Source: Cupriavidus taiwanensis (lineage in GTDB: Bacteria; Pseudomonadota; Gammaproteobacteria; Burkholderiales; Burkholderiaceae). Taken from it: a stretch of 64,000 bases of DNA. The DNA lies in contig NZ_LT976853.1 of the NCBI RefSeq assembly GCF_900249755.1, positions 1,292,785 to 1,356,784 of the forward strand, in the 5' to 3' direction. A model generated the notes under the pieces. The model had not been told where the DNA came from. It saw only the letters and a list, made by a program, of their open reading frames with translations, and searched no databases. Below are positions 46,050-58,027 of the stretch, piece by piece; the first letter of the stretch is position 1, and the number at the start of each line of letters is the position of its first letter. A program made the position numbers and the translations under genes.

Positions 46050-48413
46050 ATGGTTGAACTAGAGATCGACGGCAAGAAGGTTGAGGTTGCTGAGGGCAGC
46101 CTGGTGATGGAAGCCGCCCGCAAGCTGGGCACCTACATCCCGCACTTCTGCTACCACCGCAAACTGTCCATCGCGGCCAACTGCCGCATGTGCCTGGTCG
46201 AGGTCGAGAAGGCCCCGAAGGCACTGCCTGCCTGCGCCACGCCGGTGACCCCCGGCATGAAGGTCTTCACCAACTCGGAGAAGGCGGTCAAGGCGCAGAA
46301 GTCGGTGATGGAATTCCTGCTGATCAACCACCCGCTGGATTGCCCGATCTGCGATCAGGGCGGCGAGTGCCAGCTGCAGGACCTGGCCGTGGGCTACGGT
46401 GCCTCGGAGTCGCGCTACAAGGAAGAGAAGCGCGTGGTGTTCCACAAGAACGTGGGCCCGCTGATCTCCATGGAGGAGATGACCCGCTGCATCCATTGCA
46501 CCCGCTGCGTGCGCTTCGGCCAGGAAGTGGCCGGCGTGATGGAGCTGGGCATGCTCAACCGCGGCGAGCATTCGGAAATCACCACCTTCGTCGGCAAGAC
46601 CGTCGATTCGGAACTGTCGGGCAACATGATCGACCTGTGCCCGGTCGGCGCGCTGACCAGCAAGCCGTTCCGCTACTCGGCCCGCACCTGGGAGCTGGCC
46701 CGCCGCAAGTCGGTGTCGCCGCACGACGGCCTGGGCGCCAACCTGGTGGTGCAGACCAAGAACCAGCGCGTGATGCGCGTGCTGCCGCTGGAAAACGAAG
46801 ACATCAACGAGTGCTGGATCTCCGACAAGGACCGCTTCTCGTATGAAGGCCTGAACAGCGCCGACCGCCTGACCCGCCCACTGCTGAAGCAGGGCGGCGA
46901 ATGGATGGAAACCGACTGGCAGACCGCGCTGGAATACGTCGCCAACGGCCTCGCCGGCATCAAGCGCGAGCACGGCGCCGACCAGATCGCCGCGCTGGCC
47001 AGCCCGCACAGCACGCTGGAAGAACTGTTCCTGCTGGGCAAGCTGATGCGCGGCCTGGGCAGCGACAACGTCGACTTCCGCCTGCGCCAGACCGACTTCT
47101 CGGCCGCGCTGAAGGGCACGCCGTGGCTCGGCATGCCGGTGGCCGACGTGACCACGCTGCAACGCGCGCTGGTGATCGGCTCGTCGCTGCGCAAGGACCA
47201 TCCGCTGCTGGCCTCGCGCCTGCGCCAGGCGACCAAGAAGGGCGCCCGCGTGACCGTGCTGGGTGCCGGCGGTGAAGACCTGCTGATGCCCGCCACGCGT
47301 ATCGACGTGGCCCCGTCGGGCTGGACCGCCGCACTGGCCGGCGTGGCCCGTGCCGTCGCCACCGCCAAGGGCGTGGCCGCCCCGGCCGGCACCGAAGGCT
47401 TCGACGGCGGCGACGCCGCCGCCAAGGCTGCCGAAGCGCTGCTGTCGGGCGAGCGCCGCGCCGTGTTCCTCGGCAACGAGGCCGTGCGCCATCCGCAGTT
47501 CTCGGCGCTGCACGCGCTGGCGCAGTGGATCGCTACCGAAACCGGCGCCACGCTGGGCTTCCTGACCGAAGCCGCCAACACCGTCGGCGGCTACGTCGCC
47601 GGCGCGCTGCCGAAGCAGGGCGGCGCCAATGCGCAGGCCATGCTCGACACGCCGCGCAAGGCCTACATCCTGCTGAACACCGAACCCGAGTTCGACGCCG
47701 CCGACCCGCGCAAGGCGCTGGCCGCGCTGGCGCAGGCCGGCACGGTGGTGGTGCTGTCGCCGTTCCGTTCGGAAGCGGCGATGCAGTACGCCGACGTGAT
47801 CCTGCCGGTGACGCCGTTCACGGAAACCTCCGGCACCTTCGTCAACTGCGAAGGCAAGCCGCAGAGCTTCAACGGCGTGGTGCGCGCGCTGGGCGAAGCG
47901 CGTCCGGGCTGGAAGGTGCTGCGCGTGCTGGGCAACCTGCTCGACGTGACCGGCTTCGACTACGAGACCGCCGAATCGGTGCGCGCCGAGGTGCTGTCGG
48001 CCCCGGTCGACGGCCAGCTGGACAACGCTACCGACGCGCCGATCCGCGTTTCGGCCGCGGCCTCGAACGGCATCGAGCGCATCGCCGATGTACCGATCTA
48101 CCATGCCGACCCGATCGTGCGCCGCGCCGAGTCGCTGCAGCTGAGCGCCGCCGCGCGCCGCGCCATGCAGATCGCGCTGCCGGCCGACCTGTTCGCCAGC
48201 CTGGGCATCCAGTCGGGCGATCCGGTGCGGGTCACGCAGGGGCAGGGCAGCGTGGTGCTGCCGGCCGTGCTCGAAGCCACGCTGCCGGCCAACACCGTGC
48301 GCGTGCCGGCGGCGACGCCGGCGGCCATGAGCCTGGGCGCGATGTTCGGCACGGTCACCGTAGAGAAGGCCATTGACCTGGCGCCGGCCACCGGCACCGT
48401 GGCCACGGCGTAA
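46050..48413 (+). CDS. nuoG: NADH-quinone oxidoreductase subunit G
   Basis: 787-aa largest subunit. N-terminal [2Fe-2S] ligands in C-Y-H-R and C-R-M-C, then D-C-P-I-C-D-Q-G-G-E-C and C-I-H-C-T-R-C-V-R-F with D-L-C-P-V-G-A-L-T for [4Fe-4S] clusters. The C-terminal molybdopterin-oxidoreductase-like part is inactive in this family. Carries electrons from NuoF towards NuoB. Confidence 0.96.
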   Translation: MVELEIDGKKVEVAEGSLVMEAARKLGTYIPHFCYHRKLSIAANCRMCLVEVEKAPKALPACATPVTPGMKVFTNSEKAVKAQKSVMEFLLINHPLDCPICDQGGECQLQDLAVGYGASESRYKEEKRVVFHKNVGPLISMEEMTRCIHCTRCVRFGQEVAGVMELGMLNRGEHSEITTFVGKTVDSELSGNMIDLCPVGALTSKPFRYSARTWELARRKSVSPHDGLGANLVVQTKNQRVMRVLPLENEDINECWISDKDRFSYEGLNSADRLTRPLLKQGGEWMETDWQTALEYVANGLAGIKREHGADQIAALASPHSTLEELFLLGKLMRGLGSDNVDFRLRQTDFSAALKGTPWLGMPVADVTTLQRALVIGSSLRKDHPLLASRLRQATKKGARVTVLGAGGEDLLMPATRIDVAPSGWTAALAGVARAVATAKGVAAPAGTEGFDGGDAAAKAAEALLSGERRAVFLGNEAVRHPQFSALHALAQWIATETGATLGFLTEAANTVGGYVAGALPKQGGANAQAMLDTPRKAYILLNTEPEFDAADPRKALAALAQAGTVVVLSPFRSEAAMQYADVILPVTPFTETSGTFVNCEGKPQSFNGVVRALGEARPGWKVLRVLGNLLDVTGFDYETAESVRAEVLSAPVDGQLDNATDAPIRVSAAASNGIERIADVPIYHADPIVRRAESLQLSAAARRAMQIALPADLFASLGIQSGDPVRVTQGQGSVVLPAVLEATLPANTVRVPAATPAAMSLGAMFGTVTVEKAIDLAPATGTVATA

Positions 48414-48434
48414 GAACAAGAGCGAGAACAAGAC

Positions 48435-49499
48435 ATGATTGACTGGATTACCTCGCAAGGGCACGGTCTGCTGGGCGCGTACTGGACGCCGCTGTGGATC
48501 CTGATCCGCGCCGTGATCATCGTGGTGCCGCTGCTGCTGTGCGTGGCTTACCTGATCCTGTGGGAGCGCAAGCTGATCGGCTGGATGCACGTTCGCATCG
48601 GGCCGAACCGCGTGGGCCCGCTGGGCCTGCTGCAGCCGATCGCCGACGTGCTGAAGCTGCTGCTCAAGGAAGTCATGATGCCCACGCAGGTCAGCCGGGG
48701 CATGTACCTGATTGCCCCGCTGATGGTGCTGATGCCCGCCGTGGCGGTCTGGGCCGTGATTCCGTTCCAGGCTGAAGTGGTGCTGGCGGATGTGAACGCC
48801 GGCCTGCTGTACGTGATGGCGATCAGCTCGGTGGGCGTGTACGGCGTGATCCTGGCCGGCTGGGCCTCGAACTCCAAGTACGCCTTCATCGGCGCCATGC
48901 GTGCCGCGGCCCAGATGGTGTCGTATGAAATCGCCATGGGCTTCGCGCTGGTGACGGTGCTGATGGTTGCCGGCAGCCTGAACCTGTCGGCCATCGTCAA
49001 CGGCCAGAACACCGGCTACTTCGCCGACATGGGCATCAACATCCTGTCGTGGAACTGGCTGCCGCTGCTGCCGATGTTCGGCGTGTACTTCATCTCGGGC
49101 GTGGCCGAAACCAACCGCCACCCGTTCGACGTGGTGGAAGGCGAGTCGGAAATCGTCGCCGGCCACATGATCGAGTATTCGGGCATGGGCTTCGCGCTGT
49201 TCTTCCTGGCCGAGTACATCAACATGATCATCATCTCGACGATGACCGCGCTGATGTTCCTGGGCGGCTGGGCGCCCCCGATCGACAGCGTGGTGACCAA
49301 CGCGATCCCCGGCTTCTTCTGGCTGGTGATCAAGGTATTCCTGCTGCTGTCCGTGTTCATCTGGATTCGTGCCTCGTTCCCGCGCTACCGCTATGACCAG
49401 ATCATGCGCCTGGGCTGGAAGGTGTTCATCCCCCTGACCGTGGCCTGGCTGATCATCGTGGCGATCTGGATCAAGTCGCCGTGGAACATCTGGCACTGA
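48435..49499 (+). CDS. nuoH: NADH-quinone oxidoreductase subunit H
   Basis: 354-aa membrane subunit with about eight helices; joins the arms and forms the quinone entry channel. [10 protein letters not shown] and R-I-G-P-N-R-V-G-P are near the N-terminus; E-T-N-R-H-P-F-D appears mid-protein, all conserved in the family. Confidence 0.97.
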   Translation: MIDWITSQGHGLLGAYWTPLWILIRAVIIVVPLLLCVAYLILWERKLIGWMHVRIGPNRVGPLGLLQPIADVLKLLLKEVMMPTQVSRGMYLIAPLMVLMPAVAVWAVIPFQAEVVLADVNAGLLYVMAISSVGVYGVILAGWASNSKYAFIGAMRAAAQMVSYEIAMGFALVTVLMVAGSLNLSAIVNGQNTGYFADMGINILSWNWLPLLPMFGVYFISGVAETNRHPFDVVEGESEIVAGHMIEYSGMGFALFFLAEYINMIIISTMTALMFLGGWAPPIDSVVTNAIPGFFWLVIKVFLLLSVFIWIRASFPRYRYDQIMRLGWKVFIPLTVAWLIIVAIWIKSPWNIWH

Positions 49500-49566
49500 A
49501 CGGCCAAACGACGGTGCGCCTGCCGCAATCCGCAGCGCGCACCGTGTGGAAATACTAGGAAGCATC

Positions 49567-50058
49567 ATGCTGCTCGCCATCAAGGACTTCTTCAACAGCC
49601 TGCTCCTGAAGGAACTCTTCAAGGGCATGGCCCTGACCGGCCGCTATCTCTTCGCGCGCAAGATCACGGTCCAGTTCCCGGAAGAGAAGACGCCGATCTC
49701 GCCGCGCTTTCGCGGGCTGCACGCGCTGCGCCGCTATCCCAACGGGGAAGAGCGCTGCATCGCCTGCAAGCTGTGCGAGGCGGTGTGCCCGGCGCTGGCC
49801 ATCACGATCGAGTCCGACGCGCGCGCCGACGGCACGCGCCGCACGACCCGCTATGACATCGACCTGACCAAGTGCATCTTCTGCGGCTTCTGCGAAGAGG
49901 CCTGCCCGGTCGACGCCATCGTGGAAACGCAGATCCTGGAATACCACGGCGAAAAGCGCGGCGACCTGTACTTCACCAAGGACATGCTGCTGGCCGTGGG
50001 CGACCGCTACGAGCCGCAGATCGCCGCGGCCAAGGCGGCCGACGCGAAGTACCGCTGA
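49567..50058 (+). CDS. nuoI: NADH-quinone oxidoreductase subunit I
   Basis: 163 aa with two [4Fe-4S] clusters, N6a and N6b. Cysteine sets [12 protein letters not shown] and [12 protein letters not shown] are complete. An upstream in-frame start at 49546 is possible, but AGGAAG at 49557-49562 favours the ATG at 49567. A 199-base gap with three hairpins follows. Confidence 0.97.
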   Translation: MLLAIKDFFNSLLLKELFKGMALTGRYLFARKITVQFPEEKTPISPRFRGLHALRRYPNGEERCIACKLCEAVCPALAITIESDARADGTRRTTRYDIDLTKCIFCGFCEEACPVDAIVETQILEYHGEKRGDLYFTKDMLLAVGDRYEPQIAAAKAADAKYR

Positions 50059-50103
50059 GCCGGATGCCGGCCGGAAGTCCCGGCCACCGAAGTAACGCCG
50101 GTT

Positions 50104-50228
50104 GGCGGCTGCCGCGAGCAGCAGACCTGGCAGCCGCCGCCACCGAATTTGAATGCGGCCCCTGCAATGCAAGGGGCCAATGCAAGGATGCCGCAGGAGC
50201 GGGCCACCCGAGGGGGTGGCTTGTGCCG
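50104..50228 (+). other. Structured spacer between nuoI and nuoJ
   Basis: The 199-base gap holds three stem candidates: GGCGGCTGCC/GGCAGCCGCC (50104-50113 with 50129-50138), GGCCCC/GGGGCC (50157-50162 with 50173-50178) and GCCACCC/GGGTGGC close to the start. None is followed by a T-run, so read-through is expected. Confidence 0.55.
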
Positions 50229-50257
50229 GACGGCCCAGAGAGGATCCGATAGGGACC

Positions 50258-50902
50258 ATGGAACTCACGACCACCATCTTCTACGTCTTTGCGCTGGTGC
50301 TGGTGCTCTCCGCACTGAAAGTCATCACTGCGAAGAACCCGGTGCACTCCGCACTGTTCCTCGTGCTGTCGTTCTTCACGGCCGCGGCGATCTGGATGCT
50401 GCTGCAGGCGGAATTCCTCGCCATCCTGCTGGTGCTGGTCTATGTCGGCGCGGTGATGGTGCTGTTCCTGTTCGTGGTGATGATGATCGATATCGATATC
50501 GAGCACCTGCGCCGCGACTTCTGGACCTACGTGCCGATGGCGTCGATCGTCGGCGCGCTGATCATCGCCGAGATGGCGATCGTGCTGGTGCGCAACTTCA
50601 TCGGCACCACCACGCCGGTGGCGGCCAGCGGCTCGCAGGAGCCGGGCTACTCGAACACCGCCGCGCTGGGCAAGCTGATCTACACCGACTATATCTACGC
50701 CTTCGAAGTGGCCGGCATCATCCTGCTGGTGGCGATCATCGCCGCGGTCGCGCTGACGCTGCGCCGCCGCAAGGACGTCAAGGCCCAGGACGTGTCGGCG
50801 CAGCTGCGCACCCGCCGCGACGACCGCGTGCGCCTGGTGCCGATGACCGCCGAAGACCAGACCCAGCAGACGGAAGCCGCGGCTGCCGCCAATAAGAACT
50901 AA
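50258..50902 (+). CDS. nuoJ: NADH-quinone oxidoreductase subunit J
   Basis: 214-aa membrane subunit with five helices; [19 protein letters not shown] is the conserved third helix with the pi-bulge region. Upstream in-frame starts exist (50153), but the ATG at 50258 matches the family start. The hydrophilic C-terminal 45 residues are extra to the core. Confidence 0.95.
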   Translation: MELTTTIFYVFALVLVLSALKVITAKNPVHSALFLVLSFFTAAAIWMLLQAEFLAILLVLVYVGAVMVLFLFVVMMIDIDIEHLRRDFWTYVPMASIVGALIIAEMAIVLVRNFIGTTTPVAASGSQEPGYSNTAALGKLIYTDYIYAFEVAGIILLVAIIAAVALTLRRRKDVKAQDVSAQLRTRRDDRVRLVPMTAEDQTQQTEAAAAANKN

Positions 50903-50919
50903 AGCCCGGAGAAATCGCT

Positions 50920-51225
50920 GTGCTCTCTCTCGCTCATTTCCTCGTGCTCGGTGCGATCCTGTTTGCGATCAGCATCGTCGGCATCTTCCTGAACCGCAAG
51001 AACGTGATCGTGCTGCTGATGGCGATCGAACTGATGCTGCTTGCGGTGAACATGAACTTCGTCGCCTTCTCGCATTACCTGGGCGACCTGGCTGGTCAGG
51101 TTTTCGTTTTCTTCATCCTCACGGTGGCCGCCGCCGAGTCGGCAATCGGTCTGGCAATCCTGGTGGTGCTGTTCCGCAACCTGGATACGATCAACGTGGA
51201 CGACATGGACACCCTGAAGTACTGA
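50920..51225 (+). CDS. nuoK: NADH-quinone oxidoreductase subunit K
   Basis: 101-aa, three-helix subunit. The Glu residues in I-E-L-M-L-L-A-V and in helix 3 (A-A-A-E-S-A-I-G) take part in proton translocation in the family. The start is GTG at 50920, with CGGAG in front. Confidence 0.96.
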   Translation: MLSLAHFLVLGAILFAISIVGIFLNRKNVIVLLMAIELMLLAVNMNFVAFSHYLGDLAGQVFVFFILTVAAAESAIGLAILVVLFRNLDTINVDDMDTLKY

Positions 51226-51283
51226 TCCATGCCGTACTACGTAGACACCCAAGACTCACCGACCGCACACCACTAAGCGTCCT

Positions 51284-53371
<2,088 letters not shown>

Positions 53372-53398
53372 TAGGCACCAAGTAAGGAAAACAAAGAA

Positions 53399-54865
53399 AT
53401 GGTTCTGTCTTTCTCAATCTGGCTGCCTGTCTTTTTCGGCCTGCTGATCCTGGCCTTCGGCTCGGACCGCAGCCCTGGCTTCGTGCGGTGGATGTCGCTG
53501 TTCGGCTCGATCGCCAGCTTCGTCGTGACGCTGCCGCTGGTATTGCACTTCGACCGCGCCACCGCGGCCATGCAGTTCGTCGAGAAGGCGAGCTGGATCG
53601 AGCGCTTCAACATCCACTACCTGCTGGGTGTCGACGGCCTGTCGATGTGGTTCGTGGTGCTGACCGCCTTCATCACGGTGATCGTGGTGATCTCGGCCTG
53701 GGAAGTGATCACCGAGCGCGTGGCCGAGTACATGGCATCGTTCCTGATCCTGTCGGGCCTGATGGTCGGCGTGTTCTGCGCGCTCGACGGCATGCTGTTC
53801 TACGTGTTCTTCGAAGCCACGCTGATCCCGATGTACATCATCATCGGCGTCTGGGGCGGCCCGAACCGTGTCTACGCGGCGTTCAAGTTCTTCCTGTACA
53901 CGCTGCTGGGCTCGCTGCTGACCCTGATCGCGCTGCTGTACCTGTACAACAAGACCGGCACGTTCGAGATCCTGCAATGGCACCAGGCCAAGCTGTCGAT
54001 GAACGAGCAGATCGCGATCTTCATCGCCTTCTTCGTCGCCTTCGCGGTCAAGGTGCCGATGTGGCCGGTGCATACCTGGCTGCCCGACGCCCACGTCGAA
54101 GCCCCCACCGGCGGCTCGGTGGTGCTGGCCGCGATCATGCTGAAGCTGGGCGCCTACGGCTTCCTGCGCTTCTCGCTGCCGATCGCGCCTGACGCCAGCC
54201 ACTACCTGGCCCCGTTCATCATCACCATCTCGCTGATCGCGGTGATCTACATCGGCCTGGTCGCGCTGGTGCAGGCCGACATGAAGAAGCTGGTGGCGTA
54301 TTCGTCGATCGCCCACATGGGCTTCGTCACGCTGGGCTTCTTTATCTTCAGCGACATCGGCGTCGAAGGCGGCATCGTGCAGATGATCTCGCACGGCTTT
54401 ATCTCCGGCGCGATGTTCCTGTGCATCGGCGTGCTGTACGACCGCGTGCACTCGCGCCAGATCGCCGACTACGGCGGCGTGGTCAACACCATGCCGAAGT
54501 TCGCGGCGCTGTCGGTGTTCTTCGCCATGGCCAACTGCGGCCTGCCGGCCACTTCCGGCTTCGTCGGCGAGTTCATGGTGATCCTGGGCGCGGTCAAGTT
54601 CAACTTCTGGATCGGCCTGCTGGCCGCCACCGCGCTGATCCTGGGCGCCGCCTACTCGCTGTGGATGGTCAAGCGCGTCATCTTCGGAGACGTCGTGCAC
54701 CAGCACGTGCGCGAGCTGGCCGACCTGAACAAGCGTGAGTTCGTCATGCTCGGCCTGCTGGCCATCATGACGCTGTACATGGGCCTGCACCCGAAGCCCT
54801 TTACCGACGTGATGCACCCGTCCGTGGTCAACCTGCTGCAGCACGCGGCGCAGTCCAAGCTGTAA
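53399..54865 (+). CDS. nuoM: NADH-quinone oxidoreductase subunit M
   Basis: 488-aa antiporter-like proton-pumping subunit, about fourteen helices. F-F-E-A-T-L-I-P-M-Y-I-I-I-G includes the essential Glu in helix 5; V-K-V-P-M-W-P-V-H-T-W-L-P-D-A-H contains the conserved Lys and His. Spacing of 27 bases to nuoL, 18 to nuoN. Confidence 0.97.
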   Translation: MVLSFSIWLPVFFGLLILAFGSDRSPGFVRWMSLFGSIASFVVTLPLVLHFDRATAAMQFVEKASWIERFNIHYLLGVDGLSMWFVVLTAFITVIVVISAWEVITERVAEYMASFLILSGLMVGVFCALDGMLFYVFFEATLIPMYIIIGVWGGPNRVYAAFKFFLYTLLGSLLTLIALLYLYNKTGTFEILQWHQAKLSMNEQIAIFIAFFVAFAVKVPMWPVHTWLPDAHVEAPTGGSVVLAAIMLKLGAYGFLRFSLPIAPDASHYLAPFIITISLIAVIYIGLVALVQADMKKLVAYSSIAHMGFVTLGFFIFSDIGVEGGIVQMISHGFISGAMFLCIGVLYDRVHSRQIADYGGVVNTMPKFAALSVFFAMANCGLPATSGFVGEFMVILGAVKFNFWIGLLAATALILGAAYSLWMVKRVIFGDVVHQHVRELADLNKREFVMLGLLAIMTLYMGLHPKPFTDVMHPSVVNLLQHAAQSKL

Positions 54866-54883
54866 TCGGGGAGAGATATCAAC

Positions 54884-56359
54884 ATGCAACCGTCCTCGAC
54901 ACTCGCCCCCGTGGCGCCGATCATCTTCCTGGCGATCGCCATCGCCGCGGTCAACTGGATCGACCTTGCGCGCGGCAAGGGCAAGCAAAGCGTGGCCTAT
55001 CCGCTGTCGCTGCTGACCACGCTGGTGCTGACGGTGTGGTTCGGCCTGAACGCCGCCGCCGGCGAGACGCACTACGCGTTCTCCAACCTGGTGGTGATCG
55101 ACCCGATGGCCAACGTGCTGTCGGCATTCTGTGCCGCCGGCCTGTTCATCACGCTGGTCTACACCCGCCGCTACCTGGCCGAGCGCGACATGTTCGCCGG
55201 CGAGTTCTACATGCTGGCGCTGTTCACGCTGGGCGGCCAGATCGTGATGATCACCGGCAACAACTTCCTGACCCTGTACCTGGGCCTGGAACTGCTGTCG
55301 CTGTCGTCGTACGCGCTGGTGGCGCTGCGCCGCGAGTCGCGCGTGACCTCCGAATCGGCGATGAAGTACTTCGTGCTGGGCGCGCTGGCTTCGGGCTTCC
55401 TGCTGTACGGCATCTCGATGATGTACGGCGCCACCGGTTCGCTGAACCTGGGCGAGGTGTTCCGCGCGGTCGAGTCCGGCCGCATCAACACCACCATGCT
55501 GGCCTTCGGCGTGGTCTTCATCGTCGCCGGCCTGTCGTTCAAGCTGGGCGCCGCGCCGTTCCACATGTGGATCCCGGACATCTACCAGGGCTCGCCGACC
55601 GCCGTGACGCTGCTGATCGCCGGCGGCCCCAAGGTGGCGGCGTTCGCGCTGTTCATCCGCGTGCTGGTCGAAGGCCTGCTGCCGCTGGCCAGCGACTGGC
55701 AGATGATGCTGGTGGTGCTGTCGATCATCTCGCTGGCGATCGGCAACCTGACCGCCATCGTGCAGAGCAACCTGAAGCGGATGCTGGCGTACTCGACCAT
55801 CTCGCACATGGGCTTCGTGCTGCTGGGCCTGCTCTCGGGCGTGGTCGCCAACAAGGCGGACGGCGCCGCCGATGCCTACAGCTCGGCGATGTTCTACTCG
55901 GTGACCTACCTGCTGACCACGCTGGGCACCTTCGGCATCATCCTGCTGCGCACCAGCAAGGGCTTCGAGGCCGAGACCCTGGAAGACCTGAAGGGCATGT
56001 CGCGCCGCAACCCGTGGTTCGCCTTCCTGATGCTGGTGATGATGTTCTCGCTGGCCGGCATTCCGCCGACCGTGGGCTTCTACGCCAAGCTGGCGGTGCT
56101 GGATGCGGTGGTCAAGGCCGGCATGACCTGGCTGGCGGTGGTGGCGGTGCTGTTCTCGCTGATCGGCGCGTTCTACTACCTGCGCATCGTCAAGCTGATG
56201 TACTTCGATGCCCCCGTTGGCGAAGAACAGCTGGAAGCCACCTTTGGCCTGCGTTCGATGCTGAGCGTGAACGGCGCCGCGGTGATCCTGCTGGGCCTGT
56301 TCCCGGCCGCGCTGATGAACCTGTGCTACCAGGCCATCCGCTCGAGCCTGGGTTCCTGA
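54884..56359 (+). CDS. nuoN: NADH-quinone oxidoreductase subunit N
   Basis: 491-aa third antiporter-like subunit. Y-L-G-L-E-L-L-S-L-S-S-Y-A-L-V-A contains the conserved Glu in helix 5, and F-K-L-G-A-A-P-F-H-M-W-I-P-D the Lys/His motif. Completes complex I; nuoO-type extras are absent, and a DUF2818 gene follows 13 bases later. Confidence 0.97.
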   Translation: MQPSSTLAPVAPIIFLAIAIAAVNWIDLARGKGKQSVAYPLSLLTTLVLTVWFGLNAAAGETHYAFSNLVVIDPMANVLSAFCAAGLFITLVYTRRYLAERDMFAGEFYMLALFTLGGQIVMITGNNFLTLYLGLELLSLSSYALVALRRESRVTSESAMKYFVLGALASGFLLYGISMMYGATGSLNLGEVFRAVESGRINTTMLAFGVVFIVAGLSFKLGAAPFHMWIPDIYQGSPTAVTLLIAGGPKVAAFALFIRVLVEGLLPLASDWQMMLVVLSIISLAIGNLTAIVQSNLKRMLAYSTISHMGFVLLGLLSGVVANKADGAADAYSSAMFYSVTYLLTTLGTFGIILLRTSKGFEAETLEDLKGMSRRNPWFAFLMLVMMFSLAGIPPTVGFYAKLAVLDAVVKAGMTWLAVVAVLFSLIGAFYYLRIVKLMYFDAPVGEEQLEATFGLRSMLSVNGAAVILLGLFPAALMNLCYQAIRSSLGS

Positions 56360-56372
56360 CCGTTCACGCCAC

Positions 56373-56681
56373 ATGAGCGCCTCCGCAAGCGGCTGGTTTG
56401 TCATCCTGCTGGCACTGGTCTGTGCGAACCTGCCGTTCGTGAACCAGCGCCTGTTCGTGGTGATCCCGCTGCGGCAGGCGCGCAAGCCGCTGTGGCTGCG
56501 CCTGCTGGAACTGGTGGTCTGGTTCGCGGTGGCGGGCGCCGCCGGCTTCGCCGCCGAAGCCAACCTGGGCGGCACCTTCAGCCAGGGCTGGCAGTTCTAC
56601 GCCATCACGGCCTGCATGATGCTGGTGTTTGCCTTCCCCGGCTTCACCTGGCAATACCTCGTCAAACACCGCACGGCCTGA
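56373..56681 (+). CDS. DUF2818 family small membrane protein
   Basis: 102-aa protein with three hydrophobic segments (residues about 6-22, 45-63 and 76-95). N-L-P-F-V-N-Q-R-L-F-V and G-F-T-W-Q-Y-L are typical of DUF2818, whose genes lie behind nuoN in many beta-proteobacteria. Only 13 bases after nuoN, so co-transcribed. An accessory or assembly role in complex I is a guess from location. Confidence 0.87.
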   Translation: MSASASGWFVILLALVCANLPFVNQRLFVVIPLRQARKPLWLRLLELVVWFAVAGAAGFAAEANLGGTFSQGWQFYAITACMMLVFAFPGFTWQYLVKHRTA

Positions 56682-56725
56682 AGCCGGTCTTGTCGGCGCC
56701 GGGCCCTGCCTGATCCGGAGCGTCC

Positions 56726-57370
56726 ATGACCGACAAGATTCAACGCGGCACCCCAACTACCGCCGAACCCACCGGCAACGACGACGCACTGAAGGAAGTG
56801 TGCGTCGCCTCGGCGACGGTCCATCGCGGCAAGTTCCTTACCCTCAAGCAAGACATCGTCAGGCTCCCTGACGGCAAGCAGACCGGGCGCGAGTACGTGG
56901 TCCATCCCGGCGCGGTGATGATGATCCCGCTGTTCGACGACGGCACCGTGCTGATGGAGCGCCAGTTCCGCTATCCGGTGGGCGAGGTGATGATGGAATT
57001 CCCCGCCGGCAAGCTCGACCCCGAAGAGGGCGCGCAGCGCTGCGGCGAACGCGAGCTGCTGGAGGAAACCGGCTACCGGGCCGCACGCTGGGACTACCTG
57101 ACCCGCATCCATCCCGTGATTTCATATTCGACCGAGTTTATCGATATCCTGCTGGCGCGCGACCTGACGCATGGCGAGGCGCAGCTCGACGACGGCGAAT
57201 TCCTGGAGACGTTCATCGCGCCGGCGGGGCAGGTGATCGACTGGGTGCGCAGCGGCCGCATCACCGATGTGAAGACCATCATCGGGGCATTCTGGCTGGA
57301 AAAAGTGCTGTCCGGAGCCTGGCAGCCGGGCGAACAACCGATGCCTGCGTATGGCGCAGCACAACGATGA
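56726..57370 (+). CDS. NUDIX hydrolase, probable ADP-ribose pyrophosphatase
   Basis: 214 aa. The Nudix box G-x5-E-x7-R-E-L-x-E-E-x-G-Y is complete at residues 95-117. Upstream E-Y-V-V-H-P-G-A-V-M-M-I-P and M-E-R-Q-F-R-Y-P-V-G match the ADP-ribose pyrophosphatase (NudF-like) group that splits ADP-ribose to AMP and ribose 5-phosphate. Position after nuo and DUF2818 suggests read-through from complex I and a link to NAD turnover (inference). Confidence 0.88.
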   Translation: MTDKIQRGTPTTAEPTGNDDALKEVCVASATVHRGKFLTLKQDIVRLPDGKQTGREYVVHPGAVMMIPLFDDGTVLMERQFRYPVGEVMMEFPAGKLDPEEGAQRCGERELLEETGYRAARWDYLTRIHPVISYSTEFIDILLARDLTHGEAQLDDGEFLETFIAPAGQVIDWVRSGRITDVKTIIGAFWLEKVLSGAWQPGEQPMPAYGAAQR

Positions 57371-57401
57371 GCGGTGCGGCGACGACGCCGCAGCGCAGTT
57401 C

Positions 57402-57463
57402 CGAACGGTCGTTCGAAAAAATTTAGCACGACCGTTCACAAAATTTGGATTCGCGGATAATAT
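57402..57463 (+). promoter_or_regulatory. Promoter with paired TetR-type operator-like dyads
   Basis: -35 TTCACA (57435-57440) and -10 TAATAT (57458-57463), 17-base spacer. The dyad CGAACGGTCGTTCG is at 57402-57415, and an inverted copy of GAACGGTCGT lies at 57428-57437, overlapping the -35. Together the two form 10-bp inverted repeats 15 bases apart. This geometry suits a TetR-type repressor of the DUF1178-acyl-CoA dehydrogenase genes. Confidence 0.55.
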
Positions 57464-57487
57464 AGCTTTTGACGGGCTGGAAAGATC

Positions 57488-57934
57488 ATGAAGGTGCTCG
57501 ACCTGCGCTGCGCGCATGACCATCGTTTCGAGGGCTGGTTTGCCTCGGAGGAAGAGGCGCAGTCGCAAATCTCGCGTGACCTCGTCCAATGCCCGGTCTG
57601 TGGCGACCACGCCGTGACCCGGCTGCCCAGCGCGCCGCGCCTGAACCTGTCCGGCGCGACCGCGCCCGAGGGCAAGGCCAGGGCGGCGCAGCCGGCAGCC
57701 GTACCGGTGACACTGCAAGCGCTCTATCTAAAGGCAGTGAAGCAGGTGCTGGCACAGACCGAGGATGTTGGCGACCGCTTTGCCGAGGAGGCAAGGCGCA
57801 TGCACTATGACGAGGCGCCGGAACGCGGCATCCGCGGTTCGGCCTCGCCGGAGGAAGTGCAGGCGCTGGCCGACGAGGGCATCGAGACTTTCCCGCTCGT
57901 GGTGCCGGATGCGCTGAAGCAGACGGCTCACTGA
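57488..57934 (+). CDS. DUF1178 family protein
   Basis: 148 aa. M-K-V-L-D-L-R-C-A-H-D-H-R-F-E-G-W-F is the family start; C-P-V-C-G-D-H (residues 37-43) is a CxxC pair that, with the first Cys-His, could form a zinc ribbon. H-Y-D-E-A-P-E-R-G-I-R-G is in the C-terminal part. Function not established. First gene after the operator-promoter at 57402-57463 and 93 bases before the first acyl-CoA dehydrogenase, so probably co-transcribed. Confidence 0.85.
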   Translation: MKVLDLRCAHDHRFEGWFASEEEAQSQISRDLVQCPVCGDHAVTRLPSAPRLNLSGATAPEGKARAAQPAAVPVTLQALYLKAVKQVLAQTEDVGDRFAEEARRMHYDEAPERGIRGSASPEEVQALADEGIETFPLVVPDALKQTAH

Positions 57935-58027
57935 ATTGCGTCCTGTGCCCGTTGCTGTCGGCGCATGACGCGCAGGCAGAACAAACCGCCGGCGGCCCGC
58001 GCCATGCCGGCACCACTGGAGACGGGC

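Noticed and set aside
46059-49628. 1189-codon frame on the minus strand within nuoG-nuoI
   Set aside because: Antisense of well conserved nuo genes; no recognisable motif.
53414-56575. 1053-codon frame on the minus strand within nuoM-nuoN
   Set aside because: Same reason: shadow of the coding strand.
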